The notes beneath the pieces are model-generated. The model was not told the DNA's origin and did not search any database. It was given only the letters and a program-made list of their open reading frames with translations. Positions 7,462-14,568 of a stretch of DNA of 30,522 bases are shown here, one piece after another (positions within the stretch are counted from its first letter, which is position 1; the number at the start of each line of letters is the position of its first letter). The stretch lies in assembly GCA_020025195.1 (NCBI GenBank), contig JAHHSN010000017.1, positions 1-30,522 of the forward strand, given 5' to 3'. The position numbers and the translations under genes were made by a program. The DNA comes from Angelakisella sp. Lineage in GTDB: Bacteria > Bacillota > Clostridia > Oscillospirales > Ruminococcaceae.

Positions 7462-8052
7462 TTATTCTTGTTTTTCGGCGGGAGCAGGTGAAGCTTCCGG
7501 TTCTTTATCTTTGGGAGGGAGCGCCATCGCTTTGCGGTCCATGCCGTGATGCTCCAGCGCGCGGAGAACCAGAAAGATGATGATGGCCTGCACGGGGAGC
7601 AGGATGAGACGGAGAGGGGTCTTGGCGGTGAGATAGGCGGTAAAGTTTTTCCCCAGGTAGAAGGTAAGCCAGTAGGCGTTGAGGAAAAGGCGAAGCAGGA
7701 TACTGACCATGCCCTCAGCCAAAAGGGTGCGGGGGAAGGTGACCTTTTTCCCGTGAAGGATCAGCCCATAGAAGAAGCCGCGCAGCGCGGCGGTCAGGGT
7801 GAAGCCGGGGAAGAAGGAAAAGCCGGAGACGGCTAAAAGCCCGCCGATGAGATCGCCAACGGCGGCAACGGCGGCGCCCCACCAGGGCCCCATGATCCAG
7901 CCGCAGACAGCGGTCGCCAGAAATTGCAGGCTGACACGTTCCGCTCCGCCCATCAGATAGACGCAGAAAACACGGGTGAAGACGAAGTCCAGCGCCACAA
8001 AGAGTGAGGCCAGGACAAGGGCGCGCAGCTTTTTGGAATTTTGATTTGCCAT
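7462..8052 (-). CDS. folT: Folate ECF transporter S component FolT
   Basis: The 196-residue product is a small membrane protein with about six hydrophobic helices. It resembles the S components of energy-coupling-factor vitamin importers, especially FolT: the segments GPWWGAAVAAVGDLIGGLL and FFPGFTLTAALRGFFYGLIL match that family's pattern. It would bind folate at the outer face and work with the shared EcfA-EcfA'-EcfT module, which is not in the window. ATG 8052 has AAGGAGA upstream. The last 20 residues are a charged Pro/Ala/Glu tail. It follows mutY by 25 bp on the same strand, so they are probably one operon. The exact substrate is inferred from family resemblance. Confidence 0.8.
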   Translation of the reverse strand: MANQNSKKLRALVLASLFVALDFVFTRVFCVYLMGGAERVSLQFLATAVCGWIMGPWWGAAVAAVGDLIGGLLAVSGFSFFPGFTLTAALRGFFYGLILHGKKVTFPRTLLAEGMVSILLRLFLNAYWLTFYLGKNFTAYLTAKTPLRLILLPVQAIIIFLVLRALEHHGMDRKAMALPPKDKEPEASPAPAEKQE

Positions 8053-8077
8053 GAATAAGTCTCCTTTACAGTTTATG

Positions 8078-9145
8078 TCAAAGATCGGAAAGCAGCTCAC
8101 GCAGCTTTTTTTGGTACGGAGCATAGGCACTGGGGATGGGAAACTCCTTCAGCAGTTCCTCCGGCGGCACCCAGCGGTAGTTTTCCGGGAGAGGGGGACC
8201 TTCCCCGGGGGAGAGGAAGAACCCTTCCATATGCCACTCCTTGTGGCTGAAGATGTGCGCCGCGGCGCCGAGCGGCAGACAGTCCTCCGGAGATACCCCA
8301 CAGAGAGCGGCGACCTCCTCCCGGCTCTTTTTTTCGGGGAGAGCGGGGAACTCCCAGAGGGAGGCGAGCAGCCCCTTGGGCGGGCGCTGCCGCAGGAGGA
8401 TTTTTCCCTCCCGGTAAAGGAGCAGAACGGTCTTTTCCTCTACCCGGCGGGAGGGCTTTTTCCGGCGGACGGGAAGGGTTTCCCAGAGCGCCTTCTCGCG
8501 GCTCAGGCAGAGGCCGGCGACGGGACAGCTTTCACATAGGGGACGTCCGTTCGGTAGGCAGATGAGCGCGCCCAGCTCCATGAGGGACTGGTTATAATCC
8601 CCCACCCGCTCATAGGGAAGACTTTCGATGACCAGCTCCCGCATGGCTTTTTTGACCGGGGTCTCCTCGATGTTGCGGTCATCCGCCAGGACGCGGGCGG
8701 TGACCCGGAGGACGTTTCCGTCCACAGCGGGGACCCGGATGCCGAAGGCGATGGAGGCGATGGCCCCCGCGGAGTATTCCCCGAGGCCGGGCAGCTTTTT
8801 GAGGGCCTCGTAGTCGGCGGGCAACTCTCCGCCGTACTCTTCCATGAGGATGCCGGCGGCTTTTTTGAGGTTGCGGGCGCGGCTGTAATAGCCCAGCCCC
8901 TCCCACAGCTTGAGGAGGGACTGCTCGTCCGCCGCGGCAAGGGCGGCCACATCGGGGAGCGCCTCGGTGAAGCGCTCAAAGTAGGCGATTCCCGCCTCCA
9001 CACGGGTCTGCTGCAGCATGACCTCGGAGATCCAGGTGCGGTAGGGGGAGGGCGTTTCCCGCCAGGGGAGAATGCGGCGGTTTTCATCGTACCACCGGAG
9101 CATTTTTTGGCTGAAGTCCTTGGGAAACTGCTTTTTCCCTGCCAA
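8078..9145 (-). CDS. mutY: A/G-specific adenine glycosylase MutY
   Basis: MutY removes adenine mispaired with 8-oxoguanine in base excision repair. The 355-residue protein has the catalytic Glu41 (WISEVMLQQTRV), the helix-hairpin-helix LPGLGEYSAGAI, the catalytic Asp142 (PAVDGNVLR) and four Fe-S cysteines in CLPNGRPLCESCPVAGLC; the first spacing is seven residues rather than the six of E. coli. Residues from about 235 form the NUDIX-like C-terminal domain that reads 8-oxoG, with LLRQRPPKGLLASLWEFP. The start is a TTG at 9145, supported by GGAGGGGG about nine bases upstream. It heads an operon with folT, an unusual partner with no evident functional link. Confidence 0.95.
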   Translation of the reverse strand: MAGKKQFPKDFSQKMLRWYDENRRILPWRETPSPYRTWISEVMLQQTRVEAGIAYFERFTEALPDVAALAAADEQSLLKLWEGLGYYSRARNLKKAAGILMEEYGGELPADYEALKKLPGLGEYSAGAIASIAFGIRVPAVDGNVLRVTARVLADDRNIEETPVKKAMRELVIESLPYERVGDYNQSLMELGALICLPNGRPLCESCPVAGLCLSREKALWETLPVRRKKPSRRVEEKTVLLLYREGKILLRQRPPKGLLASLWEFPALPEKKSREEVAALCGVSPEDCLPLGAAAHIFSHKEWHMEGFFLSPGEGPPLPENYRWVPPEELLKEFPIPSAYAPYQKKLRELLSDL

Positions 9146-9178
9146 TTTTTCACCCCCTCCGGTTTCATTTTAATAATC

Positions 9179-9208
9179 ATTTTAGCACAAGCGCTCCGCT
9201 CAAAACAA
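9179..9208 (-). promoter_or_regulatory. Probable promoter of mutY-folT
   Basis: On the minus strand TGCTAAAAT forms an extended -10 (hexamer 9184-9179), with TTGTTT (9208-9203) 18 bp upstream. Confidence 0.5.
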
Positions 9209-9285
9209 GGGGCGGGCCGACGGAAATCGCCGGGAAATAGCAGGGAAATTTCGTCAAAACAGAGAGGAACGGCGAGTGGGTTTCA

Positions 9286-9314
9286 TTGACAGTAGTGCAC
9301 CATAATGGTATGAT
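9286..9314 (+). promoter_or_regulatory. Strong promoter of the XdhC-family gene
   Basis: A perfect TTGACA (9286-9291), a 17-bp spacer and TATGAT (9309-9314), with the extended element TGG directly before the -10. Confidence 0.85.
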
Positions 9315-9367
9315 ATGAGTCAGAAACCGATAGCACTTTACTCAAATTTAAGGAGGAGGATTCTCTC

Positions 9368-10402
9368 ATGTCTGTTCGGGATTCCTACTATTTTGCGCTG
9401 CTGGAGATCCATAACGGGCGCCCCGTGGCGATCGAAACCAGATTCAAGGGAGCGGAGGGCGATCTCACCCAGCTTTCCCGCACCGTTTGCCGCTGCAAGC
9501 CCACCCCGGAGGGCATCCTGCGCCCCACGCTGGACTTCGATCAGGAGGAAAACTGCAACCTTTATACCGATCCCCTGACCCCCCGTGAGCGGCTCATCAT
9601 CCTGGGCGGCGGGCATATCGCCGTACCGCTCTGTGAATTCGCCGCCCGGTGCGATTTTAACGTCACCGTGGTGGACGACCGCCCCACCTTCGCCAACGAG
9701 GAGCGTTTCCCCGGCGCGGAGCGGGTCATCTGCGACTCATTCGGGCACGCCATCGAGGAGCTTAAAATTACATCCTATGACTTTGTTGTCATCATCACCC
9801 GCGGCCACCGCCACGACGCCGACTGTCTGCGCGCGCTGGTCAACCAGCGGGAACCCGCCTACACCGGTATGATCGGCTCCCGCCGCCGTGTGCGGGATCT
9901 CATCCAGATGCTCAAGGACGAGGGACTGGATGAGGAGCGCCTTGATAATATCTGCACCCCCATCGGCATGCCCATCGGCGCCGTCTCCCCGGCGGAGATC
10001 TCCATCTCCATTATGGCGCAGCTGGTGGAATATAAGCGCGTCAAGGCAAGCGGTCACCGTCTGCTCAACCAGTCCGATCTCGATCTGCCGGTGATTGAGG
10101 CGCTGATGAAGATCCAGTATCCCGTGGCGCTGGTCACGGTGGTGGAGACCAAGGGCTCCACGCCGCGCGGCATGGGCGCCATGATGTTCATCGACCGGGA
10201 CGGCAACATCACGGGAAGCATCGGCGGCGGCTGCAGCGAGGGCGCCGTCATTCGGGACGCGCTTGATATCATCGGGACCGGCCGCTATAAGCTGGTGGAT
10301 ATCGACATGACCGGTGACGTCGCGGAATCCGACGGGATGGTCTGCGGCGGCACCATGAAGGTGCTGGTGGAGGATATCCCCGAGGATATTTACGACGACT
10401 GA
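9368..10402 (+). CDS. XdhC/CoxI family protein with reversed domain order
   Basis: XdhC-family proteins help insert or sulfurate the molybdenum cofactor of xanthine dehydrogenase-type hydroxylases. Both family domains are recognisable in these 344 residues. The Rossmann domain comes first (about 70-225, with LGGGHIAVPL at 79-88, VVDDRP and GMIGSRRR). The CoxI-type domain comes last (about 245-336, with KGSTPRG at 262-268 and GSIGGGC at 283-289). In E. coli XdhC-type and B. subtilis PucA-type proteins the order is the other way round. A short N-terminal segment with CRC is unassigned. The start has AAGGAGG upstream. No molybdenum hydroxylase gene lies nearby, so its partner enzyme is unknown. 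Confidence 0.88.
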   Translation: MSVRDSYYFALLEIHNGRPVAIETRFKGAEGDLTQLSRTVCRCKPTPEGILRPTLDFDQEENCNLYTDPLTPRERLIILGGGHIAVPLCEFAARCDFNVTVVDDRPTFANEERFPGAERVICDSFGHAIEELKITSYDFVVIITRGHRHDADCLRALVNQREPAYTGMIGSRRRVRDLIQMLKDEGLDEERLDNICTPIGMPIGAVSPAEISISIMAQLVEYKRVKASGHRLLNQSDLDLPVIEALMKIQYPVALVTVVETKGSTPRGMGAMMFIDRDGNITGSIGGGCSEGAVIRDALDIIGTGRYKLVDIDMTGDVAESDGMVCGGTMKVLVEDIPEDIYDD

Positions 10403-10424
10403 TCCATTTCTCCACAAAATTATA

Positions 10425-10455
10425 AGCCGACAGGTGAGCCCTGCCGGCTTTTTCT
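10425..10455 (+). terminator. Intrinsic terminator after the XdhC-family gene
   Basis: AGCCGACAGG (10425-10434) pairs with CCTGCCGGCT (10440-10449) with one mismatch and is followed by TTTTCTTTT. Confidence 0.85.
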
Positions 10456-10568
10456 TTTGGAACGCCATCTCTCTTGTCACTCCGGGGAAAAGTAGTACAC
10501 GAATATGACTACAGCAAGAGACTGGTCGCCGGTCTGTTGGAAGAATAAAAGTAAGCGAGAAAGGCTGA

Positions 10569-10763
10569 TGGATAATAGAAAGTGAACTGCGGGCGGCGTC
10601 GGTATTTTCGGATGGCTTTGCCCAGCTTGCCGAGGTCTTTCATCTCTACCGGGATTATGCCGACATCCATCGGGAGCTGGTGCGCACACCGCTGCGGGAG
10701 CTGGTGGAGCGGCTGTTTGACGAACAAATAAAGACCCGCAGGGAGATGAGTTCCCGCGGCTGA
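10569..10763 (+). pseudogene. Probable gene remnant in the 10.4-10.9 kb gap
   Basis: Between the XdhC-family terminator and the ZIP gene there are about 500 bp without a complete gene. An open frame from 10569 to the TGA at 10761-10763 reads like real protein: about 64 residues including FAQLAEVFHLYRDY and RELVERLFDEQIKTR, amphipathic helices with codon use like the neighbours. It has no usable start codon near its 5' end and no ribosome site, and a stop precedes it at once. I read it as the C-terminal remnant of a decayed gene. No family is recognised. A terminator hairpin follows at 10833. Confidence 0.35.
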
Positions 10764-10832
10764 AATTCAGGGACGATACCTGTGCCCTCTGGGCCAAGGT
10801 GCGCCCTTAAGAGAAACGGTTTGAGAATAAAG

Positions 10833-10878
10833 GCGAGCCTGTTCGGAGAAGCTATGCTCCGTATGGGCTCGCTTTTTA
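10833..10878 (+). terminator. Terminator-like hairpin downstream of the remnant
   Basis: GCGAGCC (10833-10839) pairs with GGCTCGC (10866-10872), with an inner GGAG/CTCC stem, followed by TTTTT. It may be the surviving terminator of the decayed gene. Confidence 0.7.
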
Positions 10879-10925
10879 GGTATAAATTCGGGCGGAAGGC
10901 AGAGGGCCTGGCATAAGAGAAAGGA

Positions 10926-11627
10926 TCATCCGCCGAGCAGCTGCCCCAAAAGAAGTACAAAGAGGATTCCGCCAAAGAGCGGTGCGCTCCGGAATCCCTG
11001 TCCCTCCGGGCAGAGCTCCCGCAGGCTGAGGGAGATCATAAGCCCCGCCACCGAAGCGGTGAGCATCCCGCTTAAAAAAGGGGAGATGCTCCGGAAAAAG
11101 CACCGCCCCATGAGAAAGCCGAACAGGGTCGGCAGCACGGTGGAGAAGGAGAGCCAGAAGGCTTTTTGGCGGTTCTTTGTGGCATAATAGAGGGGTGCCG
11201 CGGTTGAGATCCCCTCCGGGATATCATGGACGGCGATGGCGGCAGCTATGAGCAGCATGGCGCGGCTTTCCCCGCCGGTTGCCATCGCAAGCCCCTCCGG
11301 GAGATTGTGGAGCATGATGGCGAAAAGCACCCGGAGAGCGGTTTCCCGTTTCCCCGGGGAGGCTTCTCCTGCTCCACCGGGAAGAAGCAGGCGGAGCGCC
11401 GACATGAGAAGCGCCCCGACGAGCAGGCCCGACGCTGCACCCATGGGCGTGCATTTTTGGAGACTCTCCGGGAGAAGCTCCCAGAAGGAGAGGGTCAGCA
11501 TGGTCCCCGCGGCAAAGGAAAGAAGCCCCGAAAGAAGTCCCTCCCGGGGCGGCAGGAGCACCCCTGCCAGGGAGCCGAGAAGCGGCCCCAGCAGGGCGGT
11601 CAAAAGGATCGGTAAAATTTCCGGCAC
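10926..11627 (-). CDS. ZIP family divalent metal transporter
   Basis: The product of about 233 residues is a membrane protein with some eight hydrophobic segments. It carries the two metal-site motifs of the GufA/ZupT branch of ZIP transporters, HNLPEG and HDIPEG, on consecutive helices. ZIP proteins bring zinc, iron or manganese into the cytoplasm; the metal cannot be told. The His-rich loop of eukaryotic ZIPs is absent and is replaced by a short Gly/Glu/Lys loop. I chose GTG 11627, which has AAAGGGG nine bases upstream; the in-frame ATG at 11660 adds eleven residues but has no ribosome site. It is a single gene, divergent from the nucleotidyltransferase gene. Confidence 0.85.
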   Translation of the reverse strand: MPEILPILLTALLGPLLGSLAGVLLPPREGLLSGLLSFAAGTMLTLSFWELLPESLQKCTPMGAASGLLVGALLMSALRLLLPGGAGEASPGKRETALRVLFAIMLHNLPEGLAMATGGESRAMLLIAAAIAVHDIPEGISTAAPLYYATKNRQKAFWLSFSTVLPTLFGFLMGRCFFRSISPFLSGMLTASVAGLMISLSLRELCPEGQGFRSAPLFGGILFVLLLGQLLGG

Positions 11628-11690
11628 CGGGCGTTTCCCCTTTCTAAAAACGGCGTTCATAAAATAGATATGGCAATAAGGGGGAGAATT

Positions 11691-11699
11691 TGCTATAAT
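11691..11699 (+). promoter_or_regulatory. Extended -10 promoter of the nucleotidyltransferase gene
   Basis: TGCTATAAT with a perfect -10 hexamer at 11694-11699. The -35 position holds only TGGCAA. Confidence 0.6.
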
Positions 11700-11772
11700 A
11701 TTCTCAAATTAAGGAAGAAAACTTTTTAAGTGAGAGGGCGGCGCCCCATGCCGCCAAAGGAGGAATCACGTT

Positions 11773-12678
11773 TTGACGAAGCCTACACTGGTTATTATGG
11801 CGGCAGGCCTTGGGAGCCGTTACGGCGGCCTCAAGCAGGCGGAGCCGGTTGGCCCTCACGGAGAGCTGCTGATTGATTATTCCATCCATGACGCTTTGGA
11901 GGCGGGGTTTGGCCGCGTCCTCTGTATCATCAAACGGGAAAATCTCGAAACCTTTGAGGAACGGATCGGGATCCGCCACCGGGGCGTCAAAATAGAATAT
12001 GTCTTTCAGGAGATGGAGAACCTTCCCGCGGGCTTTCGGGTCCCCGAGGGGCGGCAGAAGCCCTGGGGCACGGCGCACGCCGTGATGTGCTGCGAGGAGG
12101 CGCTCCATGAGCCGTTTATGGTCATCAACGCCGATGATTACTACGGCCCCGAGCCTTTTGGGGAGATCTACCGCTTCCTTACCGAGTCGGGGGAGGAGGA
12201 CGGCAGGTTCCATCTCGCCATGGCGGGCTATCGCCTGGCCAATACCCTCACCGAGCAGGGGACCGTTGCGCGCGGGGTCTGCACCGCGGATGAGTCCGGG
12301 ATGCTCACCAGCATCGACGAGCGGCTCAAGATCGGCTGGGTGGACGGAAAGATCGTGGACGTGAGCCGGGAGGAGCCGAAGGAATATTCCCCCGATACCA
12401 TCGTTTCGATGAACTGCTGGGGCTGCCCCGCCGGGATGATGGAGGTGTTCCGTCCGCACTTCGCGGAGTTTCTCCGTACCATGGAGGACCCCCTCAAATC
12501 GGAGTATCTTCTCCCCGAGGTGGTGGGCTGGCTCCTGAAGACGGGGAAGGCCACCGTCCGGGTGCTTCCGGTCCATTCCCGCTGGCACGGCGTCACTTAC
12601 CGGGAAGACCACCCCAAGGTGGTGGAGGCGATGCGCCGGCTCTCGGAGTCGGGCGTCTACCCGGAGGTTTTGCGCTGA
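11773..12678 (+). CDS. Sugar-phosphate nucleotidyltransferase (GalU/RmlA-like)
   Basis: The 301-residue protein belongs to the NTP_transferase superfamily, which makes NDP-sugars from sugar-1-phosphates and NTPs. The N-terminal nucleotide-binding loop AAGLGSRYGGLKQ (residues 10-22) and the metal-binding INADDYYG are clear. It differs from classical GalU in lacking the GTA..K..PKEMLPI start, so the sugar is uncertain. Close relatives in gut Clostridia are annotated simply as nucleotidyltransferase and often accompany choline or aminoglycoside-type kinases; none is adjacent here. The start is TTG 11773, eight bases after AAAGGAGG. It forms a single-gene unit with its own promoter and terminator. 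Confidence 0.85.
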   Translation: MTKPTLVIMAAGLGSRYGGLKQAEPVGPHGELLIDYSIHDALEAGFGRVLCIIKRENLETFEERIGIRHRGVKIEYVFQEMENLPAGFRVPEGRQKPWGTAHAVMCCEEALHEPFMVINADDYYGPEPFGEIYRFLTESGEEDGRFHLAMAGYRLANTLTEQGTVARGVCTADESGMLTSIDERLKIGWVDGKIVDVSREEPKEYSPDTIVSMNCWGCPAGMMEVFRPHFAEFLRTMEDPLKSEYLLPEVVGWLLKTGKATVRVLPVHSRWHGVTYREDHPKVVEAMRRLSESGVYPEVLR

Positions 12679-12691
12679 AATAAAAGAAAAC

Positions 12692-12724
12692 GAGCGGGAC
12701 CGGAAAGGCTCCGCTCATTTTTTC
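12692..12724 (+). terminator. Intrinsic terminator after the nucleotidyltransferase gene
   Basis: GAGCGG (12692-12697) pairs with CCGCTC (12711-12716), followed by ATTTTTTC. Confidence 0.85.
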
Positions 12725-12795
12725 GGCTTTTTGCATCTTTTCCTCCCTGATGGGTACGCTAATAGCACCACACCCGCAAAAGGAGGAAATCAGGG

Positions 12796-13005
12796 ATGAA
12801 TTCTTATTTTGATCAGCAGTGGGATCAGAAGCTTTCCGACAGCCCCGAGGCGCTCCGCCTCTTCAGCAGTCTTTCGCCCGAAAAGCAGCAGCAGATCGTG
12901 GGCTTTATCGAGGCCTCCTCGAGCACCCGCGACGCCGACCGCCGCATCGCGAGGATGCTGGCAAGCCTTGAGAATTCCGGCGATCTCCCGGAACAGTTTT
13001 CATAA
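12796..13005 (+). CDS. Small acidic protein of unknown function
   Basis: This is a 69-residue open frame with a very good ribosome site (AAAGGAGGA) and codon use like its neighbours, so I take it as real. The product is charged and probably helical, with a segment LSPEKQQQIVGFIEASSS and a second helix rich in Arg and Leu. It has no signal peptide or membrane helix and no cysteine. I do not recognise a family with confidence. It is a monocistronic gene, bounded by the terminator before it and a terminator right after its stop. Small proteins of this kind in Clostridia are often linked to sporulation, but nothing in the sequence shows it. Confidence 0.65.
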   Translation: MNSYFDQQWDQKLSDSPEALRLFSSLSPEKQQQIVGFIEASSSTRDADRRIARMLASLENSGDLPEQFS

Positions 13006-13020
13006 AAGGACCGAAAAAAG

Positions 13021-13050
13021 GCCGCCCCGAACCAACGGAGCGGCTTTTCT
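13021..13050. terminator. Terminator between the two small convergent genes
   Basis: GCCGC/GCGGC (13021-13025 with 13040-13044) plus an inner CCG/CGG stem, with TTTTCTT on the right and an A-run on the left. It can serve both directions. Confidence 0.8.
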
Positions 13051-13064
13051 TATTGGGTTCTTGC

Positions 13065-13259
13065 TTACTGCCGGTGGGCGAGCTTGTAGTCATCGCTGAA
13101 GCGGAAATAGGGGCAGTTCCGCCGCCCGCTTTTTAGGAAGGCGTACATCTCATCCTCATCCAGATTCATGACGCAGGAGTAGGCGCCCAGCTCGTCGTCA
13201 TAGTCATAATAGGCGCAGTATTCACAGGCAGGGGCAGGCTCCTTGCGGGTGTTTGCCAT
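13065..13259 (-). CDS. Small four-cysteine protein, DUF6472-like
   Basis: The 64-residue product has four cysteines in the pattern CEYC ... YSC ... NCPYF, together with acidic Tyr/Asp-rich segments (YDYDDELGAY, NLDEDEMYAFL). This looks like a small zinc-binding fold and resembles the small Clostridia family I know as DUF6472, whose function is unknown; the family name is from memory of its pattern. ATG 13259 has GGGAGGGA upstream. It lies 20 bp downstream of the DEAD-box helicase gene on the same strand with no terminator between, so it is probably co-transcribed, which hints at a role near RNA or ribosomes. Confidence 0.75.
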   Translation of the reverse strand: MANTRKEPAPACEYCAYYDYDDELGAYSCVMNLDEDEMYAFLKSGRRNCPYFRFSDDYKLAHRQ

Positions 13260-13279
13260 AATGATCCCTCCCTAAAGGC

Positions 13280-14419
13280 TTAAAACTCGGCTTCGGCAAA
13301 GCTGCCGTCCTCCCGGACGGTGATGGGGTGATAGCTGTTGCCGGAGTAGCGCAGAATGGTCTTGAGACGGGCACGCTCGGCGTCGGAATAAAAGACAAAG
13401 GAAACGCCCTCCCGCCCGGCGCGCCCGGTGCGCCCGATGCGGTGCAGATAATATTCGTTCTCGTTGGGGATCTCATAGTTGAAGGCGGCGTCCACCTCCT
13501 CCACGTCAATGCCGCGGGCGGCGACGTCGGTCGCGACCAGAACGTCAAACTGATTTTCGCGATAGGCGTTCATGATGCGGTTTCTGGCGGCCTGCTCCAT
13601 GTCTCCGTTGAGGCAGCGGGCGCGGATGCCCGCCTTGGTGAGCTGGGATTCCAGACTCACGGTGCCGTACTTGGTGTTGCAGAACACCATGCTCCGGCGG
13701 TACTCCTCCCGCTTTAAGAGGTCAATGAGGAGATTGAGGCGCTCCCGCCCGGTTACGCGGATGCAGTACTGGGTGATGCGGGGCTTGCTTTCCGCTACGG
13801 GCTCCACCACCAGCTCCACGGGGTCGAGCTGATAGAGCCAGCCGATATCCATGACCTCACGGGAAATGGTGGCGGAGAACATCGACATCTGCTTGGACTG
13901 CGGCACCCGGTCGAGAATCCATCGGACGTCCTGATAGAAGCCCATATCCAGCATCTCGTCGGCCTCGTCCAGAACGATCATTTCGGTCTTGTCAATGGCG
14001 ACATTGCGGCGGCGCATATGGTCGATGAGACGGCCGGGGGTCGCCACGATGATCTGCGCGCCCTTTTTGAGAGCGGTGATCTGGGTGCTCATGGCCTGTC
14101 CGCCGTAGACGGCGACCACACGGAACCCCTCGATGAACTTCCCGAGCTTGGAAAGCTCCTCGGTGATCTGCAGGCAGAGCTCCCGGGTGGGGCAGAGTAC
14201 CACGCCCTGCACCCGCTCCTTGGCGGGGTCGATGCGCTCCACCATGGGAACGCCGAAGGCGCAGGTCTTGCCGGTGCCGGTGGGCGCCTTGGCAATGACC
14301 TCCTTACCCTCCAGAAGGACCGGGATGGCTTTCTCCTGGATCTCGGTCATATCGGAAAAGCCCATCTCCAGAATGGCTTTTTTGATTTCCGGTCGAATGT
14401 TGATTTCTTGATAATTCAT
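13280..14419 (-). CDS. Minimal DEAD-box ATP-dependent RNA helicase
   Basis: The 379-residue protein contains the two RecA-like domains of a DEAD-box helicase and almost nothing else. Visible motifs are the Q motif (GFSDMTEIQEKAIP), motif I APTGTGKT (45-52), PTREL, TPGR, DEAD (151-154), SAT (182-184), the ATDVAARGID segment and HRIGRTGRAGR near residue 340. CshA/DeaD/DbpA-type bacterial enzymes usually carry a C-terminal RNA-binding extension; this one stops about 35 residues after motif VI. Likely roles are rRNA maturation, mRNA decay or cold adaptation. I chose ATG 14419 with AGAGGT upstream; an in-frame ATG at 14460 overlaps the promoter. The small four-Cys gene follows in the same transcript. 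Confidence 0.92.
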   Translation of the reverse strand: MNYQEINIRPEIKKAILEMGFSDMTEIQEKAIPVLLEGKEVIAKAPTGTGKTCAFGVPMVERIDPAKERVQGVVLCPTRELCLQITEELSKLGKFIEGFRVVAVYGGQAMSTQITALKKGAQIIVATPGRLIDHMRRRNVAIDKTEMIVLDEADEMLDMGFYQDVRWILDRVPQSKQMSMFSATISREVMDIGWLYQLDPVELVVEPVAESKPRITQYCIRVTGRERLNLLIDLLKREEYRRSMVFCNTKYGTVSLESQLTKAGIRARCLNGDMEQAARNRIMNAYRENQFDVLVATDVAARGIDVEEVDAAFNYEIPNENEYYLHRIGRTGRAGREGVSFVFYSDAERARLKTILRYSGNSYHPITVREDGSFAEAEF

Positions 14420-14461
14420 GGGTGTTGTTACCTCTTTCAGCTTGGTCACTCGTTTTTTCAT

Positions 14462-14490
14462 ATTATACCATTGACGTTTGCTTTTTTCAA
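14462..14490 (-). promoter_or_regulatory. Promoter of the DEAD-box helicase operon
   Basis: On the minus strand TTGAAA (14490-14485) and TATAAT (14467-14462) are 17 bp apart, with TGG making an extended -10. Confidence 0.85.
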
Positions 14491-14568
14491 TTGGAGGCGC
14501 GGGATTCACCCCCCGCCCGGCCCCGGCGTAAAATGAAATGATCCCAGAATGAAAGGAGCGAACGCTTT

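Noticed and set aside
7546..7836. Rightward open frame antisense to folT
   Set aside because: It has no ribosome site and is rich in Gly/Glu/Gln from antisense of a hydrophobic gene.
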